Below the pieces are notes generated by a model, which had not been told where the DNA came from, did not search any database, and saw only the letters and a program-made list of their open reading frames with translations. From Flavobacterium sharifuzzamanii (lineage in GTDB: Bacteria; Bacteroidota; Bacteroidia; Flavobacteriales; Flavobacteriaceae), in the NCBI RefSeq assembly GCF_003254585.1, contig NZ_QJGZ01000039.1, positions 62,001 to 126,000 of the forward strand: a stretch of DNA of 64,000 bases. The letters are read 5' to 3'. Made by a program: the position numbers and the translations under genes. Below are positions 59,724 through 64,000 of the stretch, in pieces. Within the stretch, counting starts at the first letter, position 1, and every line of letters starts with the position of its first letter.

Positions 59724-61994
59724 TTATGGTTTCAGAATCAAAACTGATGGAGAATTATTTAGCCAAATACTTTGAGATTCTATCAGTTTTTTCCAGCTTT
59801 CCAGACTGATAATCATCAAATCTTGGCTTTCTAAAAACTCTTTCTTCAAGGTTCTGTCATTCATAATCATGATGTGATTTGGGGCAATCTGTTCAATCGA
59901 ACGAATGGTTTCTTGAATTTCTCTTGTATTTTTCACTTCTCCACCAGCATCTAAAACTGTAATCTGAGAACCGTTATTATTGATTAGTTTTTTAGCATAA
60001 TCAATTAAAAAAGCATCCTCTTTATTAAAAACAGGTATAAAAACCTGATTGACTTCTTCTAGATCTTTTTCAATAAAAATTCCAACTGGCATTTTAGCTT
60101 TAGCAATAATGTGTCGTGTTCTTTCATCAAATGGAGAATTTTCAAACAATCCTTCTTTTCCGGTAAACTTATCAATCAAACGATCTGGATTTACAATTCT
60201 GGTTGTAAAACCAAGAATTTTTCCAAGCAGCGTTCCCTCAAAAATAGACTGTCCTAAACCAATTAGCAGTAAATCATATTCGCCTTGATTTGCAGTATCA
60301 ATAATATCCGAATCAATATCATTAGAAACTTTAAACAAACTCACGACATTCTGATTCAAACGTTGTGATTCCTCAATTACAGGAACCAGCATTTTACGTT
60401 CGTGTTCTTTAATATCAAAAGAATGCACTTCTGTACTTAAAGACAAATGCATTGCTGTCACAATAGAATTGTCTCCTTGTTTTTTGACTAAACTATTTGC
60501 AATTTGAAGCAATTTTTTACCTCTTTCTGGAGTGGCAAATGAAAGCAGAATCTTATACTTGCTTTTGGTTCCAATCTCTTCTGGAACGGCTGTCGCTTTA
60601 TCTTTAAAAATAAATCCGATAAAATCTAATGCAGGACCTGTCATAAAAGTAGTCACCAGTGCCATAATTACCATCATAGTAAAAATCTCAGTAGATAATA
60701 CTCCCAAATCATAACCAATATTCAAGACCACCAATTCCATTAAACCTCTTGTGTTCATCAAGGCTCCAATTGACAAACTATCTTTCCAGTTCTGTCCCAT
60801 GAATTTCGCAGTCAACGCGCTACCGAAGAATTTACCAACTACCGCGACCAAAATGATCAAACCAGTAATTTTCCATAATTCAGGATCATTCAATAATCCG
60901 ATCTGTGTACGCAAACCAGTAAACACAAAGAACAATGGCAACAAAACAATAATCGAAACGTCTTCAACTTTTTCAATAAATATATTTCTGAATTTGTTGT
61001 TTTCTGGCATAATTGCTCCAGCCAAAAAAGCTCCAAATAAAGCATGAATTCCGATTAATTCTGATGCATAAGCAGAAATTAAAAGTGTAATAAAGAAAAT
61101 CGCAACAACAGGTTTGTTCAAACTTTCGCGTGTTGCATTCAAATCACCCACTCTTTTTAAGAACGGACGAACGATTTTAAGCATTATAATGACATACAAA
61201 ATCGCCATTCCAATTACATACAATGAACTCGCAAGCGAACCTGCTTTTACAATTGCAATAACAACTGCCAAAATACACCAAGCCGTAATATCATCTGCCG
61301 CAGCACAAGTAATGGCAATAGTTCCAAGTCTAGTTTTCTGCATGCCTCGTTCTTGGACAATTCTTGCCAGAACAGGAAAAGCCGTGATACTCATGGCAAT
61401 ACCCATAAATAATCCGAAAGAAGAAAATTCTACTCCCATTGGAGCATATATTTCGTAAATAAAATAAGCCAATGATAATCCTAAAGCAAACGGAATTACA
61501 ATACTAGCGTGACTGATAACAACAGCATCGTGCGCTTTATTTTTAAGAACTTTCAAATCCAATTCCATCCCGATAACAAACATGAAAAGGATTAAACCAA
61601 TCTGGCTTAAGAACTGTAAATTGCCTAAAGATTCTTTTGGAAATAAAGTTGCTGAAAACTCTGGAAAATACATTCCGACCAAAGATGGTCCTAAAACAAT
61701 TCCGGCGATCATTTCACCGATTACAGAAGGCTGCCCTATTTTTCTAAAAAACCATCCAAATAAACGTGCGACTAAAATTATGGTAATAATTTGCGCCAAT
61801 AAAATGGCCAAAGGATGTTGTAAATTATCAACCATAGAATGAAGAAAGTCTTTCCAATGATTGCTTTCAACACTCTTCTTTACAATATTGCGTCCCACTT
61901 CTAATGAAACGCCTTTCGAAATCACCCAATATATTAGCGCTGTAAAACCACCAATAATTGTTACGTAGAATAAAGAGTTCTTAATGTTATTCAT
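59724..61994 (-). CDS. CPA2-family cation:proton antiporter with universal-stress-like tail
   Basis: A 756-residue inner-membrane antiporter exchanging Na+ or K+ for protons. ATG 61994 is chosen; the longer reading to 62054 has no membrane logic. The transport domain (about 65-470) has about 12-13 spans, with FVIGMELDLKVLKNKAHDA and CAAADDITAWCILAV (the ion-site DD of CPA2). The C-terminal part (about 500-756) holds two soluble universal-stress-protein-like halves (YDLLLIGLGQSI). A regulatory role for that tail is inferred. Confidence 0.9.
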   Translation of the reverse strand: MNNIKNSLFYVTIIGGFTALIYWVISKGVSLEVGRNIVKKSVESNHWKDFLHSMVDNLQHPLAILLAQIITIILVARLFGWFFRKIGQPSVIGEMIAGIVLGPSLVGMYFPEFSATLFPKESLGNLQFLSQIGLILFMFVIGMELDLKVLKNKAHDAVVISHASIVIPFALGLSLAYFIYEIYAPMGVEFSSFGLFMGIAMSITAFPVLARIVQERGMQKTRLGTIAITCAAADDITAWCILAVVIAIVKAGSLASSLYVIGMAILYVIIMLKIVRPFLKRVGDLNATRESLNKPVVAIFFITLLISAYASELIGIHALFGAFLAGAIMPENNKFRNIFIEKVEDVSIIVLLPLFFVFTGLRTQIGLLNDPELWKITGLIILVAVVGKFFGSALTAKFMGQNWKDSLSIGALMNTRGLMELVVLNIGYDLGVLSTEIFTMMVIMALVTTFMTGPALDFIGFIFKDKATAVPEEIGTKSKYKILLSFATPERGKKLLQIANSLVKKQGDNSIVTAMHLSLSTEVHSFDIKEHERKMLVPVIEESQRLNQNVVSLFKVSNDIDSDIIDTANQGEYDLLLIGLGQSIFEGTLLGKILGFTTRIVNPDRLIDKFTGKEGLFENSPFDERTRHIIAKAKMPVGIFIEKDLEEVNQVFIPVFNKEDAFLIDYAKKLINNNGSQITVLDAGGEVKNTREIQETIRSIEQIAPNHIMIMNDRTLKKEFLESQDLMIISLESWKKLIESQSIWLNNSPSVLILKP

Positions 61995-62107
61995 AACTCG
62001 TTCTTTAAATTTATTGCAGCAAATATCAGAACTGAGTTTTAAGTGAAAAAGCAAATTTCCAGCTAATTTTCAATGTATGTAACAAGTCGGAAAAACTTTG
62101 TAATAAC

Positions 62108-62827
62108 TTATAATTTCACCTTTTTCAAAAAATCAGAACGATAGGTTTCGCTCAGAATTAGAGCCGTATTTTTATTATTTTCTTCCAAATGATGAAGCAC
62201 AATTTCATTATGATTAAAGAATTTTATCGCTTTTACAGCCACAATTTCTTTTTTGTTAATTCGGCAGAAATCGGCATCTGGCAATTCGTTTAAAAGCGTA
62301 TCGAATTTTACATTTTTCAAATTCAGAAAACTTCCGTCTACAAGCAAAACCGTTTTATCACGACTGTCACTTGATGCTGTTGTGATATATTGGATTTTAT
62401 TAAAATACAGCAGCGTTTTTCCTTTATCAGTATTAAGCTGAATGAATTTTTTTGAATTATCAGATTTATCGAAACGTTCAAAAGCTTTAGAAACTGCTTT
62501 TTGGAGACGTTCTAATTTCACAGGTTTTGTGATATAATCAACTGCATCAATATTAAAAGCTTCTGCCGCATATTCTTTATAGGCCGTACAGAAAATAACC
62601 AATTTGCTATCCAACATTTCGGCTAAATGCAAACCATCAATTCCTGGCATTTCGATATCAGAAATTAAGAGATCAAAATCCAGTTCGGGAATATCAGACA
62701 AAAGTTTTTCAGGATTATTAAATGTTTTCACGATTTCCAATTCTGGAATTTGCTCGCAAAGCATTTTAAGGTAAGTCAATCCTGGAATTTCATCGTCCAG
62801 AAGCAAGCATTTCAGTTTTGTATTCAA
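62108..62827 (-). CDS. LytTR-family response regulator
   Basis: A 239-residue regulator: receiver domain (about 5-122, acidic pair D11-D12, phospho-acceptor D57 in LLISDIEMPG, lysine in ITKPVKLERL). The LytTR DNA-binding domain (about 145-235) has FIQLNTDKGKTLLYFNKIQYI and FCRINKKEIVAVKAI. It overlaps the upstream kinase gene by 38 bases, so the pair is translationally coupled. Targets are not identified; the antiporter gene immediately downstream is a candidate. Confidence 0.92.
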   Translation of the reverse strand: MNTKLKCLLLDDEIPGLTYLKMLCEQIPELEIVKTFNNPEKLLSDIPELDFDLLISDIEMPGIDGLHLAEMLDSKLVIFCTAYKEYAAEAFNIDAVDYITKPVKLERLQKAVSKAFERFDKSDNSKKFIQLNTDKGKTLLYFNKIQYITTASSDSRDKTVLLVDGSFLNLKNVKFDTLLNELPDADFCRINKKEIVAVKAIKFFNHNEIVLHHLEENNKNTALILSETYRSDFLKKVKL

Positions 62828-63551
62828 GTAAATCTATTTTTAGATGAGCAATATAAACGTCATTTTCTATAAACTTGTCAAGTTTAAAATTATTCTTGTA
62901 AATAATTCGCAGTCGATGTTCTAAAGTCGCATGGCCAAAACCGCTTCGTTCTTTTTTCAATACTTTTTTATCTGAGATTTTATTGGAAACCGTCATAAAA
63001 AAAGCATTGTTTTTAAATTCAAAAACTACCGAAATAAAAGCATCTGCACTTTGTAAGTCAGCATGTTTAAAAGCATTTTCAATTAAATCAATCGAAATTA
63101 AAGGCGCCAGCAGAGGCTGATCATACAATTTGTCTTCCTGATTGATATTGGTTTTAACTTTTAGTTCAAAAAGCGGACTGATTTTAATTTTATTGATTTC
63201 GATTAAATTCATCGCAAAATCAATTTCTTCTTTAGCCGTTACAAATTTCTTTTTGCTTTCGTAAAGAATGTAATCCAAAACATTTGCCAGTTTATCTAGA
63301 GCAAAATACGTCTGATACGCATGCGACTGAATCGAGTTTAGAATATTCTTAAACAAATGCGGATTCAGTTTTGATTCTAGATTTTCTAATTGCAAATCAT
63401 TGACTTTTGATTCTAAGGCATAAAAACTTTTTTCTGCATCTTCTTTTGCTTTTTTGGTTTGCATTAATTGATACACCATAAAACAAATGATGACAACTAA
63501 AAGCAATAGAATTGCCAGAAAAATAAAAGTGGTTGTATTGTTTTGCTGCAT
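62790..63551 (-). CDS. LytS-type sensor histidine kinase
   Basis: A 253-residue kinase with a single N-terminal membrane helix (about 8-30), a coiled coil, and the His_kinase domain. H65 lies in KLNPHLFKNILNSIQ, the usual phospho-acceptor motif in this group. An HATPase domain follows (DLIENAFKHA, then GFGHATLEHRLRIIY). There is no large sensor domain. It starts 6 bases after an upstream orphan gene's stop and overlaps the response regulator. Confidence 0.9.
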   Translation of the reverse strand: MQQNNTTTFIFLAILLLLVVIICFMVYQLMQTKKAKEDAEKSFYALESKVNDLQLENLESKLNPHLFKNILNSIQSHAYQTYFALDKLANVLDYILYESKKKFVTAKEEIDFAMNLIEINKIKISPLFELKVKTNINQEDKLYDQPLLAPLISIDLIENAFKHADLQSADAFISVVFEFKNNAFFMTVSNKISDKKVLKKERSGFGHATLEHRLRIIYKNNFKLDKFIENDVYIAHLKIDLLEYKTEMLASGR

Positions 63552-63557
63552 GTTTTT

Positions 63558-63983
63558 TTAATTTAATTCTTTTCGTAATTGATTTATGAACCTAACTAAA
63601 TCATCAAAGAAGTTACGCATTAAATTATCTTCAATCATATTTGGCGTTTCCATATTTCCATGTAGAAAATCGATTGTTTCTTCAAAAAACACTTTAAGTA
63701 TATTAGCATCTTGAACTATTTTAATATAATCTTCTGAGTTAAAATTATATTCAAATAAATGTCCATATCTGACATTAAAAGAGAATAGTAATGAATAAAA
63801 GTTTTTAAATAATAAAATTTGTTTATTCAATTCTAACTGCTTTTCTCTTATTAAGTAATCGTCTAGTGGTTTTACTTGCACCTTATCTAATATTGTATTT
63901 GCTGATTTTGCAAAATCTAACAAGAACTGGTTGACTTGAGGAAAGAATGCTGTTAATTCGTCATATGCATCCATACGCCTCAT
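63558..63983 (-). CDS. hypothetical protein, possibly cut by window edge
   Basis: At least 141 residues, helical and hydrophobic/acidic, with no signal peptide (MDAYDELTAFFPQVNQFLLD near the start). The frame is open to the window edge, so a more upstream start is possible; MDAYDEL (ATG 63974) and ATG 63983 are both plausible. It lies 6 bases upstream of the LytS-type kinase, so may be co-transcribed. No family recognised. Confidence 0.55.
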   Translation of the reverse strand: MRRMDAYDELTAFFPQVNQFLLDFAKSANTILDKVQVKPLDDYLIREKQLELNKQILLFKNFYSLLFSFNVRYGHLFEYNFNSEDYIKIVQDANILKVFFEETIDFLHGNMETPNMIEDNLMRNFFDDLVRFINQLRKELN

Positions 63984-64000
63984 CAAAATATTGTTTTTTT

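Overview
The window is AT-rich chromosomal DNA from a Flavobacterium-like member of the Bacteroidota. The signs are Bacteroidota promoter boxes (TAnnTTTG near -7, TTTG near -33), little Shine-Dalgarno, many TonB-dependent outer-membrane proteins, a type IX secretion (T9SS) C-terminal signal, and lineage families such as DUF4271, DUF4296, DUF3098 and DUF5686. I saw no tRNA, rRNA, transposase, integrase, prophage or CRISPR. Both edges cut through or near genes: fbp at the left, and an unknown gene at the right.

Layout. 0-3 kb: fbp (partial), a GNAT acetyltransferase and aspartate kinase. 3-6.7 kb: a very AT-rich island with a divergent XRE regulator and a three-gene operon that I read as SdpC/SdpA/SdpB, the toxin-precursor and maturation genes of a sporulation-delaying-protein-like antimicrobial peptide. 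It is followed by DUF2007 and DUF5808 genes; no classical SdpI immunity gene is visible. 6.7-14.4 kb: outer-membrane barrel proteins, an AraC-type membrane regulator and an exported Lys/Ala-rich protein. 14.4-14.9 kb: a mosaic of palindromic repeats, then a glycosyltransferase.

16-24.5 kb is a phosphate-response block: an OprO/P-type porin, PhoR and PhoB-like genes, a TonB-dependent receptor, a surface lipoprotein and a tiny T9SS-signal protein. Three promoters here share 11-bp-spaced TAAC-type half-sites, with one half-site starting exactly 25 nt upstream of the -7 box. This argues for one PhoB regulon.

24.5-38.4 kb: mostly housekeeping genes (LuxE-like acyltransferase, tyrS, an epimerase, dihydroorotase, polyprenol-phosphate glycosyltransferase, DUF4271, hemD, an Lrp regulator, a zinc protease) and a TPR histidine kinase/LuxR-type regulator pair. 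38.5-42 kb: two lipoproteins, one resembling MmpS, and a hydrolase/ECF sigma/membrane protein operon. 42.4-45.4 kb: leuS.

45.6-49.3 kb: a ModE-like regulator, a TonB-dependent receptor and a molybdopterin-oxidoreductase-fold lipoprotein, which may form a metal-oxyanion uptake or sensing cluster. 49.3-50 kb: three tandem copies of a 108-bp repeat. 50-53.4 kb: ftsX, DUF3098, uppP, truB. 53.4-53.6 kb: an unlisted 25-residue ORF with its own terminator on the minus strand. 53.7-64 kb: a thioredoxin-like protein, two orphan proteins, pyrH-frr, a DUF5686 outer-membrane protein, a CPA2 antiporter with a stress-protein tail, and a LytTR two-component pair.

Intergenic regions are unusually rich in dispersed palindromic repeat families, listed individually below.
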